From: CAKZLS01 sp963771545 | Lineage (GTDB): Bacteria; Pseudomonadota; Alphaproteobacteria; Rhodospirillales; Defluviicoccaceae | Length of the DNA stretch: 64,000 nt | Direction of reading: 5' to 3' | Assembly (NCBI GenBank): GCA_963771545.1 | Contig: CAVYTX010000002.1 | Location: 806,001 to 870,000, forward strand | In this document: positions 8,797 through 18,301 of the stretch, piece after piece | Position numbering within the stretch: the stretch's first letter is position 1 | Layout: every line of letters starts with the position of its first letter | Notes under the pieces: model-generated | Database searches by the model: none | Told to the model about the DNA's origin: nothing | What the model saw: only the letters and a program-made list of their open reading frames with translations | Made by a program: the position numbers and the translations under genes

Positions 8797-10085
8797 TGCT
8801 TCGCGACGAGGATCGCATCTTCACCAATATCTACGGTTTCGATGATGTTGGCTTGGACGGCGCGCGGGCGCGGGGCGACTGGGATCGAACCAATGATTTG
8901 ATTGCCCTGGGGCGCGACCATATCATCGAAGAGGTCAAGGCGTCCGGTCTGCGCGGACGCGGCGGCGCCGGTTTCGGCACCGGCATGAAATGGTCGTTCA
9001 TGCCAAAGAAACCGAGCGAGCGGCCGCACTATCTCGTGGTCAACGCCGACGAGGGCGAGCCCGGGACCTGCAAGGACCGGGAGATTCTCCGCCACGAGCC
9101 CCACAAGCTCGCGGAAGGGTGCCTGCTCGCCGGCGTCGGGATCGGAGCCAATGCCGGTTACATATATGTTCGCGGCGAGTTTTATCGCGAAGCCGAGGCG
9201 CTCCAGCGCGCCATCGACGAGGCCTACGAGGCTGGCTTGCTCGGCAAGAACGCGTGCGGGTCGGGATGGGATTTCGACCTTTATGTCCATCTCGGAGCGG
9301 GGGCCTATATATGCGGCGAGGAATCGGCGCTGATCGAGAGCCTGGAGGGCAAGAAGGGGATGCCGCGGTTGAAGCCGCCATTCCCGGCCAACGTGGGCCT
9401 TTACGGCTGTCCGACCACGGTCAACAACGTCGAGACCATCGCCGTTGTCCCGACCATCTTGCGCCGGGGGGGGAACTGGTTCGCCGATCTGGGGCGGGTG
9501 AAAAACACCGGAACCAAGCTGTTCAACATTTCCGGTCACGTAAACAGTCCGTGCACCGTCGAAGAGGAAATGGGCATTCCCCTTAAGGACCTCATCGAAA
9601 AGCATGCCGGCGGCGTGCGCGGGGGATGGGCCAATCTGCTGGCGGTCATACCCGGCGGATCCTCGGTGCCGGTTATCCCCAAGTCGGTGTGCGACAGCGT
9701 GCGCATGGATTTCGATTCCCTGCAGGAGGTTAAATCCGGGCTGGGAACCGCCGCCGTGGTGGTCATGGATAAATCCACCGATATCGTCGCAGCGATCACC
9801 CGGTTGTCACGGTTTTACATGCATGAAAGCTGCGGGCAGTGCACGCCTTGTCGCGAGGGAACGGGGTGGCTGTGGCGCATGTTGGAGCGTCTCGGCGACG
9901 GCCGGGCCTCGATCGAGGAAATCGATCTTTTGGAAGAAGTAACCCGCGAAATCGAGGGCCACACCATTTGCGCGCTGGGCGACGCCGCCGCTTGGCCCGT
10001 TCAAGGCTTGATCCGCCATTTCAGATCCGAACTGGAACGGCGGATAGAGGAGCGGCGGGCGTCGCGGCGAAAGACGGCGGCCTAA
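8796..10085 (+). CDS. nuoF: NADH-quinone oxidoreductase subunit F
   Basis: NuoF (429 residues) binds NADH and FMN and starts electron transfer in complex I. Visible motifs are the FMN/NADH glycine loop GRGGAGFGTGMKW near residue 55, the NADH-contact segment VNADEGEPGTCKDREI, and the N3 [4Fe-4S] ligands ESCGQCTPCREG plus the distal Cys of HTICALGDAAAWP. Length is typical. It follows nuoE with a one-base TGATG overlap. Confidence 0.97.
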   Translation: MLRDEDRIFTNIYGFDDVGLDGARARGDWDRTNDLIALGRDHIIEEVKASGLRGRGGAGFGTGMKWSFMPKKPSERPHYLVVNADEGEPGTCKDREILRHEPHKLAEGCLLAGVGIGANAGYIYVRGEFYREAEALQRAIDEAYEAGLLGKNACGSGWDFDLYVHLGAGAYICGEESALIESLEGKKGMPRLKPPFPANVGLYGCPTTVNNVETIAVVPTILRRGGNWFADLGRVKNTGTKLFNISGHVNSPCTVEEEMGIPLKDLIEKHAGGVRGGWANLLAVIPGGSSVPVIPKSVCDSVRMDFDSLQEVKSGLGTAAVVVMDKSTDIVAAITRLSRFYMHESCGQCTPCREGTGWLWRMLERLGDGRASIEEIDLLEEVTREIEGHTICALGDAAAWPVQGLIRHFRSELERRIEERRASRRKTAA

Positions 10086-10112
10086 GGTAAGCTCGAGGGA
10101 AGAAAGAACACG

Positions 10113-12183
10113 ATGCCGAAATTGACCATCGATGGCGTAGAGGTTGACGTCGAGCCCGGCCTGACGGTTCTTCAGGCTTGTGAGTTGATCGGGATTGAGA
10201 TTCCCCGTTTCTGTTATCACGAACGCTTGTCGATCGCCGGCAATTGCCGGATGTGCCTGGTGGCCATGAAGGGGGCGCCGAAGCCGATCGCATCATGCGC
10301 CATGCCCACCGCGGACGGCATGGTCATCGACACCAGCTCGCCCGAAGTGCACAAGATGCGCAAGGGGGTCATGGAGTTTCTGCTGATCAATCATCCGCTT
10401 GATTGCCCGATCTGCGACCAGGGCGGCGAGTGCGACCTACAGGATCAGGCCATGGCGTATGGCTTCGATCGCGGGCGTTTTCGCGAGAACAAGCGGGCGG
10501 TAAAAGAGAAGTATCTGGGACCCCTGATTGAAACGGAGATGACTCGGTGCATTCATTGCACACGCTGCATTCGTTTCCTCATTGAGGTTGCGGGTGTTCC
10601 CGAAATGGGGGCGATGGGCCGCGGCGAAGACATGGAAGTGGGCACATACATCGAAAAGGCGCTGACCTCGGAACTCTCCGGCAATATCATCGACCTGTGT
10701 CCCGTGGGCGCGCTGATGTCGAAACCCTATTCCTTCGTCGCCAGGCCATGGGAATTGAGAAAAACCGAAACCATCGACGTGATGGACGCGATGGGCAGCA
10801 GCATCCGCGTGGATTCCCGCGGCAACGAAGTCATGCGCGTGCTGCCGCGGTTGAACGAAGAGATCAACGAAGAATGGATCTCCGACAAGACGCGGTTCGC
10901 CTATGACGGCCTTCGCCATCAGCGTCTTGATAGGCCCTACGTCCGGGACCGGGGCAAACTCAGGCCCGCCACCTGGGACGAAGCTTTCGCGACCATCGCC
11001 AAGCGGATCAAAGGCTCGAACGGCGATCGAATCGCGGCGATCGCCGGCGATCTTGCGGATTGCGAGTCCATGATCGCGCTCAAGGATTTGATGACGGCTT
11101 TAGGATCGCCTCATACAGATTGCCGTCAGGACGGCGCGAAGTTGGAGGCCGGTCCGCGCGCGTCCTATCTGTTCAATTCCAGCTTCTTGGGCATCGAGGA
11201 CGCCGGCGCCTGTCTGGTGATCGGCGCCAACCCCCGGACCGAGGCTCCGGTTCTGAATGCCCGCATCCGCAAATGCCAGCAGGCCGGCACGCTCAAGGTT
11301 GCTCTCGTCGGACCCGAAGTGGATCTCACATACGGCTACGAGCACCTCGGCAACAACCCCGCGGTGCTGGAACGGATCGCCGCGGGAGAGCAGGCGTTCG
11401 CAAAGGTGCTCAAGGATTCCGACAGGCCGATGCTCATTCTGGGCATGGGCGCGCTGACCCGCGACGATGGCGGAGTCATTCTCGGATTGGCGCATCGGAT
11501 CGCCGAGTTCCTGCGGTCTGATCGATCCCGAGACGGGGTGGAACGGGTTCAACGTGCTGCACACCGCCGCCGCCAGGGTTGGCGGCATGGATCTGGGTTT
11601 TCTGCCGGGCGAGCAAGGGCGTGACGTCGCCGGTATCCTCGCCGGCGCGGAAAGCGGCGATATCGAGGCGGTGTATCTATTGGGCGCCGACGAAATCGAG
11701 ATGGAGCGCCTTGGCAAGGCTTTCGTTATTTACCAGGGACATCACGGCGACGCCGGCGCCCATCGCGCCGACGTCATCCTGCCCGGCGCGGCCTATACGG
11801 AAAAGAACGCGATGTACGTCAACACCGAAGGACGGGTGCAGCGGGCGACGCGGGCGTGCGATCCGCCGGGGAATGCCCGGGAGGATTGGACCATCATTCG
11901 CGCGCTCTCGAAGGTCCTCGGTCAGACCCTGCCCATGGATACGTTGGAACAGGTGCGGTCACGGCTGGCGGATGCGAACCCGGTGTTCGCGGCGTGGAAT
12001 ACCGTCGAACCCGGCGCGTGGGGCGGGTTCGGACAGAACGGAAAACCAAGCTCGGCGGCGTTCGAGCCTGCGGTCGCGAATTTTTACATGACCAACGCGA
12101 TCTGCCGGGCATCTCCGACCATGGCCCAATGCGTGGCGACGTTTGTCAACGACGAGGCACGGAAGACGGGAACCCATGGTTGA
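10113..12183 (+). pseudogene. nuoG: NADH-quinone oxidoreductase subunit G, frameshifted
   Basis: NuoG is the 75-kDa-type subunit carrying several Fe-S clusters. The N-terminal frame has the [2Fe-2S] ligands (Cys in PRFCYHE, then NCRMC and ASC), HPLDCPICDQGGEC and the CIHCTRC...CPVGAL cluster. After RIAEF this frame runs out of homology and stops at 11624. The natural continuation, beginning CGLIDPETGWNGFNVLHTA, lies in the next frame and runs to the TGA at 12183. Removing one T at 11508-11509 joins the halves as AESCGLIDPETGW, giving about 690 residues, the normal length. Either a sequencing error or a real one-base insertion; coding quality is good on both sides. The end overlaps nuoH by 8 nt. 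Confidence 0.9.
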
Positions 12184-13210
12184 GTTGTGGGACGGATACA
12201 TTTGGCCGACGCTGTGGATCGTCATCAAGATCCTGGTGATCGTCTTGCCTCTGCTGTTGGCGGTCGCGTATTTGACCTACTTCGAGCGGAAGGTCATCGG
12301 GGCCATGCATCTCCGCAAGGGCCCCAACGTGGTCGGGCCGTTCGGGCTGTTGCAACCGCTTGCGGACGGCCTGAAGCTTTTCCTGAAGGAAACGGTTGTT
12401 CCGAGCCGGGCCAACAAGCCGGTGTTTATCTTGGCGCCCATCATCACGTTCTTCCTGTCCCTGGTGGCGTGGGCGGTTATTCCCTTCGGCGAGGGAATGG
12501 TCCTTGCCGATATCAACGTGGGCATTCTCTACCTCTTCGCCATTTCGTCGCTCGGCGTGTACGGGATCGTCATGGCCGGATGGGCCAGCAATTCGAAATA
12601 CGCGTTCCTCGGCGCGATGCGGTCGGCCGCGCAGATGGTGTCCTACGAAGTGTCCATGGGATTCGTGATCATTACCGTGTTGCTATGCGTGGGCTCCCTC
12701 AACGTTTCGGATATCGTTCTCGCCCAACGGGGGTCATGGGGACTGTTCGGTTGGTTCGTATTTCCGCTGCTGCCGATGGCGGTGATTTTCTTCGTATCCT
12801 CGTTGGCCGAGACCAATCGGCTTCCGTTCGATCTTCCCGAGGCCGAAGCGGAGCTGGTCGCCGGATACAATGTCGAGTATTCGGCCATGACCTTCGCCAT
12901 GTTTTTCCTTGGCGAGTACGCCAACATGATTTTGATGTCCGCGATGACCACCATTCTATTCCTGGGCGGGTGGCTGCCGCCCATCGACATCGCGCCGTTC
13001 AATTGGATCCCGGGACCGGTGTGGTTCTGCCTGAAAATCGCCGCGTGCTTGTTTGTGTTCCTATGGGTGAGAGCGACGTTTCCGCGATACCGCTACGATC
13101 AGTTGATGCGGCTGGGCTGGAAGGTGTTTCTGCCGGTATCCCTGGTCGCGGTGGCGGTGGTCGCCGGTGTGCTTCTGGCGCTCGGCATCGCGCCGGGTCA
13201 AAGTGGGTAG
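12176..13210 (+). CDS. nuoH: NADH-quinone oxidoreductase subunit H
   Basis: NuoH (344 residues) is the membrane subunit that contacts the Q module and lines the quinone entry channel. It has about eight transmembrane helices. Visible motifs are FERKVIGAMHLRKGPN near residue 40 and the acidic loop ETNRLPFDLPEAEAELVAGY near residue 220, a conserved site in ND1 proteins. The ATG at 12176 overlaps the end of nuoG; an upstream in-frame ATG at 12143 would add 11 residues within nuoG. Confidence 0.97.
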   Translation: MVELWDGYIWPTLWIVIKILVIVLPLLLAVAYLTYFERKVIGAMHLRKGPNVVGPFGLLQPLADGLKLFLKETVVPSRANKPVFILAPIITFFLSLVAWAVIPFGEGMVLADINVGILYLFAISSLGVYGIVMAGWASNSKYAFLGAMRSAAQMVSYEVSMGFVIITVLLCVGSLNVSDIVLAQRGSWGLFGWFVFPLLPMAVIFFVSSLAETNRLPFDLPEAEAELVAGYNVEYSAMTFAMFFLGEYANMILMSAMTTILFLGGWLPPIDIAPFNWIPGPVWFCLKIAACLFVFLWVRATFPRYRYDQLMRLGWKVFLPVSLVAVAVVAGVLLALGIAPGQSG

Positions 13211-13224
13211 AGGGACAGAGCCAA

Positions 13225-13713
13225 ATGAGCTTCATGGATCGCGCCGCTCGGACGATTTTCCTTTCCGAGTTGATATCGGGCTTGTCGCTGACCCTTCGCT
13301 ACATGTTCAGGCCCAAGGTGACGCTGAACTACCCCTATGAAAAAGGTTTTCTCAGTCCGCGGTTCCGTGGCGAGCACGCGTTGAGACGCTATCCCAGCGG
13401 CGAGGAGCGCTGCATCGCCTGCAAGTTGTGCGAGGCCATCTGTCCGGCGCAGGCCATTACTATCGAAGCCGAGCCGCGCGAAGATGGCAGCCGCCGAACG
13501 ACGCGCTACGACATCGACATGATCAAATGCATCTACTGCGGGTATTGTCAGGAAGCTTGCCCCGTGGATGCGATTGTCGAGGGGCCGAATTTCGAGTACT
13601 CGACCGAAACACGGGAAGAGCTCCTTTATAACAAGGAAAAGCTGCTCGCCAATGGCGATCGGTGGGAGACGGAAATCGCCGCGAATTTAAAGGCCGACGC
13701 GCCTTACCGTTGA
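13225..13713 (+). CDS. nuoI: NADH-quinone oxidoreductase subunit I
   Basis: NuoI (162 residues) is the 23-kDa-type ferredoxin-like subunit carrying clusters N6a and N6b, which pass electrons to N2. Two classical [4Fe-4S] motifs are present: CIACKLCEAICP near residue 63 and CIYCGYCQEACP near residue 102. The N-terminus is amphipathic. The start ATG is preceded by AGGGACAGAGCCAA. The operon is interrupted after this gene by a 153-bp GC-rich repeat region before nuoJ. Confidence 0.97.
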   Translation: MSFMDRAARTIFLSELISGLSLTLRYMFRPKVTLNYPYEKGFLSPRFRGEHALRRYPSGEERCIACKLCEAICPAQAITIEAEPREDGSRRTTRYDIDMIKCIYCGYCQEACPVDAIVEGPNFEYSTETREELLYNKEKLLANGDRWETEIAANLKADAPYR

Positions 13714-13730
13714 CTATGGGCGTGGTATTG

Positions 13731-13822
13731 GAGAGAAAGGGGCGCGCCGCGAGCGCGTTGTTGAGGAAAGGGCGCGCCGGGCGCGCTGTCGGTTTTTTGA
13801 GAAGGGGCGCGCCGGGCGCGCC
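13731..13822 (+). repeat. GGCGCGCC repeat patch between nuoI and nuoJ
   Basis: Three imperfect units of about 30-35 bp, each built as G/A-rich then GGCGCGCC then more GC. The 8-bp palindrome GGCGCGCC occurs at 13741-13748, 13771-13778, 13806-13813 and 13815-13822. Neighbouring nuo genes overlap or lie within about 40 bp of each other, so this gap is unusual. It can be read through in one frame as a basic peptide of about 53 residues (13716-13877), but no Shine-Dalgarno sequence supports translation. Confidence 0.65.
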
Positions 13823-13866
13823 AGGGAACATTTTGATTTTTCACTCGGGACCGTTTCAGAATCGTC

Positions 13867-14481
13867 ATGATCATTGAGGGGCTTACCTTTTACCTGTTTG
13901 CGTTTATCGCCATCGCCTCCGCGGTCATGGTGATTTCGACGCGCAATCCCGTGCATTCGGTCCTTTTTCTGATTATGGCGTTTTTCAACTCCGCCGGTCT
14001 CTTCGTGCTGATGGGAGCCGAATTCCTGGCGATGATCCTCGTCGTCGTTTACGTGGGAGCGGTGGCGGTCCTGTTCCTGTTCGTCGTCATGATGCTGGAC
14101 ATCAACTTTGTCCAGTTGCGTCAGGGCTTTCTTCAATATCTTCCCATCGGCGCCCTGTTCGGCGTCATCTTGCTGGCGGAGCTTTTGGCCGTTCTGGGCG
14201 GCTGGATCCTATCCCCCGAGGCGGCGACCAACGCCAGCGCGCCCATTCCCGCGCTCGACGTCATGACCAATACCGAGGCGTTGGGGCACCTGATCTACAC
14301 CCACTATATCTACCTGTTTCAGGCGGCCGGACTGATCCTTTTGATCGCCATGATCGGCGCCATCGTCTTGACTCACCGCCGCCGGACCGGGGTGCGCCGC
14401 CAGAATATCTCCGAACAGGTCCGCCGCCGGCCGGAGGACACCGTGGAGGTGCGCAAGGTACCGAGCGGGCGGGGGTTGTAA
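13867..14481 (+). CDS. nuoJ: NADH-quinone oxidoreductase subunit J
   Basis: NuoJ (204 residues) is the ND6-type membrane subunit of complex I. It has five predicted helices; the third holds the conserved segment VYVGAVAVLFLFVVMML near residue 60, which includes the pi-bulge helix linked to conformational coupling. The C-terminal 40 residues are Arg-rich and cytoplasmic. The stop overlaps the nuoK start as TAATG. Confidence 0.96.
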   Translation: MIIEGLTFYLFAFIAIASAVMVISTRNPVHSVLFLIMAFFNSAGLFVLMGAEFLAMILVVVYVGAVAVLFLFVVMMLDINFVQLRQGFLQYLPIGALFGVILLAELLAVLGGWILSPEAATNASAPIPALDVMTNTEALGHLIYTHYIYLFQAAGLILLIAMIGAIVLTHRRRTGVRRQNISEQVRRRPEDTVEVRKVPSGRGL

Positions 14482-14792
14482 TGCTGGAAATCGGACTCTC
14501 GCACTATCTCACCGTCGCCGCGATCCTATTTGCCTTGGGCATTTTCGGCATTTTTCTGAACCGCAAGAACGTCATCATTATTTTGATGTCCATCGAACTG
14601 ATGCTGCTCGCGGTCAACATCAACCTGGTGGCATTCTCGATGGCACTCAACGATCTGGTGGGCCAGATCTTCGCTCTGTTCGTGTTGACGGTCGCCGCCG
14701 CGGAAGCGGCCATCGGTCTGGCCATCCTCGTGGTGTATTTCCGCAACCGCGGCAGTATCGCCGTGGAAGACATCAACCTGATGAAGGGCTGA
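14481..14792 (+). CDS. nuoK: NADH-quinone oxidoreductase subunit K
   Basis: NuoK (103 residues) is the small ND4L-type membrane subunit with three helices. The helix-2 and helix-3 membrane glutamates required for proton pumping are present in MSIELMLLAVNINLV and AAAEAAIGLAILV. Length is typical. It overlaps nuoJ by one base and is followed 10 bp later by nuoL. Confidence 0.97.
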   Translation: MLEIGLSHYLTVAAILFALGIFGIFLNRKNVIIILMSIELMLLAVNINLVAFSMALNDLVGQIFALFVLTVAAAEAAIGLAILVVYFRNRGSIAVEDINLMKG

Positions 14793-14802
14793 GGAAGCGG
14801 AA

Positions 14803-16761
14803 ATGCCGGTCCTGATTGTTTTTCTGCCGCTTCTGGCCTCGATCATCGCCGGCGTCTTGGTGTTCGCGTACCCGGATAGCCCGGAAGCGAAGGCCAGGGT
14901 CGACAAGGCCGCGCAGTGGATCACTTGCGGCGCGCTGTTGCTGTCGGCGGTGCTGTCGGTTTTCGTCTTTATCGACGTGGCGATCCGCGGCAACGCGACC
15001 ACCGTCGATCTGTTCACCTGGATCACGTCCGGCGCGCTCGAAATTTCATGGGCGCTGAGGGTCGATACGCTGACTGCGGTGATGCTGCTGGTGGTGACCG
15101 GGGTTTCATCGATGGTGCATGTGTACTCCATCGGGTACATGCACCACGATCCGTCCATCCCGAGGTTCATGAGCTATTTGAGCCTGTTCACTTTCTTCAT
15201 GCTGATGCTGATCACCGCCGACAACCTGGTGCAGTTGTATTTCGGCTGGGAGGGCGTTGGTCTCGCCTCGTATTTGCTGATCGGCTTCTGGTACGACCGT
15301 CCGTCGGCGAACGCCGCCGCCATCAAGGCGTTTGTCGTCAACCGGATCGGCGATTTCGGTTTCGGACTGGGTATTTTCGCGACGTTCCTGCTGTTCGACA
15401 CGGTGAACTTTGACACCATCTTCGCCGCCGCCGGCGGTCAGGCCGAGACCACGCTCCATGTCTTCGGCGCCGAGTTTCACGCGCTAACGGTGATCTGTCT
15501 GCTGCTGTTTGTCGGCGCCATGGGTAAGTCCGCGCAATTGGGGCTGCACACCTGGCTCCCGGACGCCATGGAGGGCCCGACCCCGGTTTCCGCCTTGATC
15601 CATGCCGCGACCATGGTGACCGCGGGCATTTTCATGGTGGCGCGGCTTTCTCCGTTGTTCGAGTATTCGGACGTAGCGCTGGCCGTGGTCACGATCGTCG
15701 GCGCGTCCACCGCCATTTTCGCGGCGACCATCGGGTGCGTGCAGAACGATATCAAGCGGGTGATCGCCTATTCCACGTGTTCGCAGCTGGGTTACATGTT
15801 TTTCGCCTGCGGCGTTTCGGCCTACTCGGCCGGGATCTTTCATCTGATGACCCATGCGTCGTTCAAGGCGCTGCTGTTCCTGTGCGCCGGCTCCGTCATT
15901 CACGCCATGTCCGACGAGCAGGACATGCGGCGGATGGGCGGCATCTGGAAGATGATCCCGACGACCTACGTGCTGATGTGGATCGGGTCGCTGGCGCTCG
16001 CGGGCGTCTTTCCGTTTTCCGGCTACTTCTCCAAGGACATCGTGCTCGAGGCCGCCTATGGGGCGCACTCGGGGGTCGGGATGTACGCGTTCTGGCTTGG
16101 CATCGCGGCGGCGTTCCTGACGGCGTTTTACTCCTGGCGGCTATTGCTGATGACGTTTCACGGCAAACCGCGAGCCGACGAGAAGGTCATGGCGCACGTT
16201 CACGAGTTCCCCATGGTGATGATCGTGCCGCTGGCGGTCCTGGCCCTGGGCGCGATGTTCGCCGGGTACGCGGGATACAACGCCTTTGTCGGATCCGGCG
16301 CGCCGGACTTCTGGGGCAATTCGCTCGCGGTCTTGCCGGATCACCAGGCGCTGGAGAATGCCCATCACGTGCCGGCCTGGGTGAAGTTCCTGCCCTTGGT
16401 CGTCGGTCTCAGCGGCATCGCTCTGGCGTACGTGATGTACATGCTCGCGCCGGGCCTTCCCGCGGCGGTGGCCGGCCGGTTCCAGGCCGTCTATCGGTTC
16501 CTGCTCAACAAGTGGTACTTCGACGAGCTGTATGACGCGATGTTCGTGCGGCCCGCGTTTGTATTGGGGCGCGGCTTTTGGAAGAGCGGAGACGGAGCCC
16601 TTATTGACGGCGTCGGTCCCGATGGAATCGCCGCCGCGACCCTCAATCTAGCGCAGCGGGCGAGACGCCTGCAGACCGGATATTTGTATCATTACGCTTT
16701 TGCCATGCTGATCGGAATCCTGATCCTGGTTTCCTGGTACCTATTCAGTTGGGCGGGATGA
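14803..16761 (+). CDS. nuoL: NADH-quinone oxidoreductase subunit L
   Basis: NuoL (652 residues) is the distal antiporter-like proton-pumping subunit with the long lateral helix. The Proton_antipo_N region near residue 65 is followed by the core motif YFGWEGVGLASYLLIGFWY and by LHTWLPDAMEGPTPVSALIHAATMV-type sequence near residue 247, carrying the pump Lys/His residues. The C-terminal lateral helix and final anchor helix are present, so it is full length. nuoM starts 7 bp downstream. Confidence 0.97.
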   Translation: MPVLIVFLPLLASIIAGVLVFAYPDSPEAKARVDKAAQWITCGALLLSAVLSVFVFIDVAIRGNATTVDLFTWITSGALEISWALRVDTLTAVMLLVVTGVSSMVHVYSIGYMHHDPSIPRFMSYLSLFTFFMLMLITADNLVQLYFGWEGVGLASYLLIGFWYDRPSANAAAIKAFVVNRIGDFGFGLGIFATFLLFDTVNFDTIFAAAGGQAETTLHVFGAEFHALTVICLLLFVGAMGKSAQLGLHTWLPDAMEGPTPVSALIHAATMVTAGIFMVARLSPLFEYSDVALAVVTIVGASTAIFAATIGCVQNDIKRVIAYSTCSQLGYMFFACGVSAYSAGIFHLMTHASFKALLFLCAGSVIHAMSDEQDMRRMGGIWKMIPTTYVLMWIGSLALAGVFPFSGYFSKDIVLEAAYGAHSGVGMYAFWLGIAAAFLTAFYSWRLLLMTFHGKPRADEKVMAHVHEFPMVMIVPLAVLALGAMFAGYAGYNAFVGSGAPDFWGNSLAVLPDHQALENAHHVPAWVKFLPLVVGLSGIALAYVMYMLAPGLPAAVAGRFQAVYRFLLNKWYFDELYDAMFVRPAFVLGRGFWKSGDGALIDGVGPDGIAAATLNLAQRARRLQTGYLYHYAFAMLIGILILVSWYLFSWAG

Positions 16762-16768
16762 GGACGAG

Positions 16769-18283
16769 ATGGGCCACCTGCCAATCCTTTCGTTAATCAC
16801 GTTCCTGCCGCTCGTCGGGGCGGTGTTCATCGTTACGGTTCGCGGCGAAGCGGACGTAGTGGCGCGCAACGCGCGCAACGTCGCGCTGTTGACATCGGTA
16901 ACCACGTTCCTGCTGTCGCTGGGGCTGTGGTTCGGTTTCGACACCACCACCCCCGCCTTTCAGTTCCAGGAACGGGCGGTCTGGATGCCGGGGTTCAATA
17001 TCGCCTATCACCTTGGCGTCGACGGCATATCCGTGCTGTTCGTGCTGCTCACGACCCTATTGACGCCGGTCTGCATTCTCGCGAGCTGGGAGAGCATTAC
17101 CGAACGCGTCAAGGAATACATGATCGCGTTCCTGGTCATGGAAACGATGATGGTCGGCATGTTCTGCGCGCTCGATCTCGTCGTCTTCTATATTTTCTTC
17201 GAGGGCGTCCTGATCCCCATGTTCCTGATCATTGGAATTTGGGGAGGGGCGCGCCGGGTTTATTCGGCCTTCAAGTTCTTCCTGTATACGCTCGCGGGCT
17301 CGGTGCTGATGCTGTTGGCGCTGCTGGCCATGTACTTGAGCGCCGGCACCACGGACATGGCGGCTCTGCTCAACCACAACTTTCCCGTCGAATTGCAGAC
17401 ATGGCTGTGGCTGGCCTTTTTCGCGTCGTTCGCGGTCAAGGTCCCCATGTGGCCCGTCCACACCTGGCTTCCGGACGCCCATGTGGAAGCGCCGACGGCG
17501 GGCTCGGTCATCCTTGCGGGCGTGCTGCTGAAGTTCGGCGGCTACGGCTTCCTGAGGTTCTCCCTGCCCATGTTCCCGGAAGCGTCGATCATGTTCACCC
17601 CGCTGATCTATTCGCTCAGCATCGTGGCGGTGATCTACACCTCGCTTGTGGCGCTGGCTCAGGAGGACATGAAGAAGCTGATCGCCTATTCCTCGGTCGC
17701 GCACATGGGTTTCGTGACGGTGGGCGCCTTCACCATGACCATGCAAGGCGTGGAGGGGTCCATCTATCAGATGTTGAGCCACGGCATCGTCTCGGCGGCC
17801 TTGTTCTTGATCGTCGGCGTGGTCTACGACCGCCTTCATTCCCGCGATATCGCCACCTACGGGGGATTGGTGCACAGAATGCCGGCCTATTCGCTGGTGT
17901 TCATGCTGTTCATGCTGGCCTCCGTCGGACTGCCCGGGACGGGCGGGTTCGTGGGCGAGTTCCTGGTTCTGGTGGGCGCTTTCAAGGCCAACAGCTGGGT
18001 GGCCGCGCTGACCGCGATTGGCGTGATCCTGGGCGCGGCTTACATGCTGTATCTCTATCGCCGCGTGATCTTCGGGGCTCTGACCAAGGATAGCCTGAAG
18101 GCCATCAAGGACCTGAGTCCAAGAGAAATCGCCGTATTCGCGCCGCTCATCGTGCTGGTTCTGTGGATGGGCGTGTATCCGGAACCGTTCCTGAACATCA
18201 TGCACGTATCCGTCGCCAACCTGCTCGAGCGGATCGAAGTGGCGCAAGCGGGGATGCAGACAGCCACCGTGCTCGGACGGTGA
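16769..18283 (+). CDS. nuoM: NADH-quinone oxidoreductase subunit M
   Basis: NuoM (504 residues) is the second antiporter-like membrane subunit. It has about fourteen helices, the conserved YIFFEGVLIPMFLIIGIWG segment with the pump Glu near residue 143, and VPMWPVHTWLPDAHVEAPT near residue 226. Length is normal. It follows nuoL by 7 bp and precedes nuoN by 18 bp. Confidence 0.97.
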   Translation: MGHLPILSLITFLPLVGAVFIVTVRGEADVVARNARNVALLTSVTTFLLSLGLWFGFDTTTPAFQFQERAVWMPGFNIAYHLGVDGISVLFVLLTTLLTPVCILASWESITERVKEYMIAFLVMETMMVGMFCALDLVVFYIFFEGVLIPMFLIIGIWGGARRVYSAFKFFLYTLAGSVLMLLALLAMYLSAGTTDMAALLNHNFPVELQTWLWLAFFASFAVKVPMWPVHTWLPDAHVEAPTAGSVILAGVLLKFGGYGFLRFSLPMFPEASIMFTPLIYSLSIVAVIYTSLVALAQEDMKKLIAYSSVAHMGFVTVGAFTMTMQGVEGSIYQMLSHGIVSAALFLIVGVVYDRLHSRDIATYGGLVHRMPAYSLVFMLFMLASVGLPGTGGFVGEFLVLVGAFKANSWVAALTAIGVILGAAYMLYLYRRVIFGALTKDSLKAIKDLSPREIAVFAPLIVLVLWMGVYPEPFLNIMHVSVANLLERIEVAQAGMQTATVLGR

Positions 18284-18301
18284 GCGGGAGACCATAACAC
18301 A

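Noticed and set aside
13716..13877. A basic peptide frame (about 53 residues) through the GGCGCGCC repeats
   Set aside because: No ribosome site, repetitive composition, and it overlaps the nuoJ start; more likely non-coding repeat.
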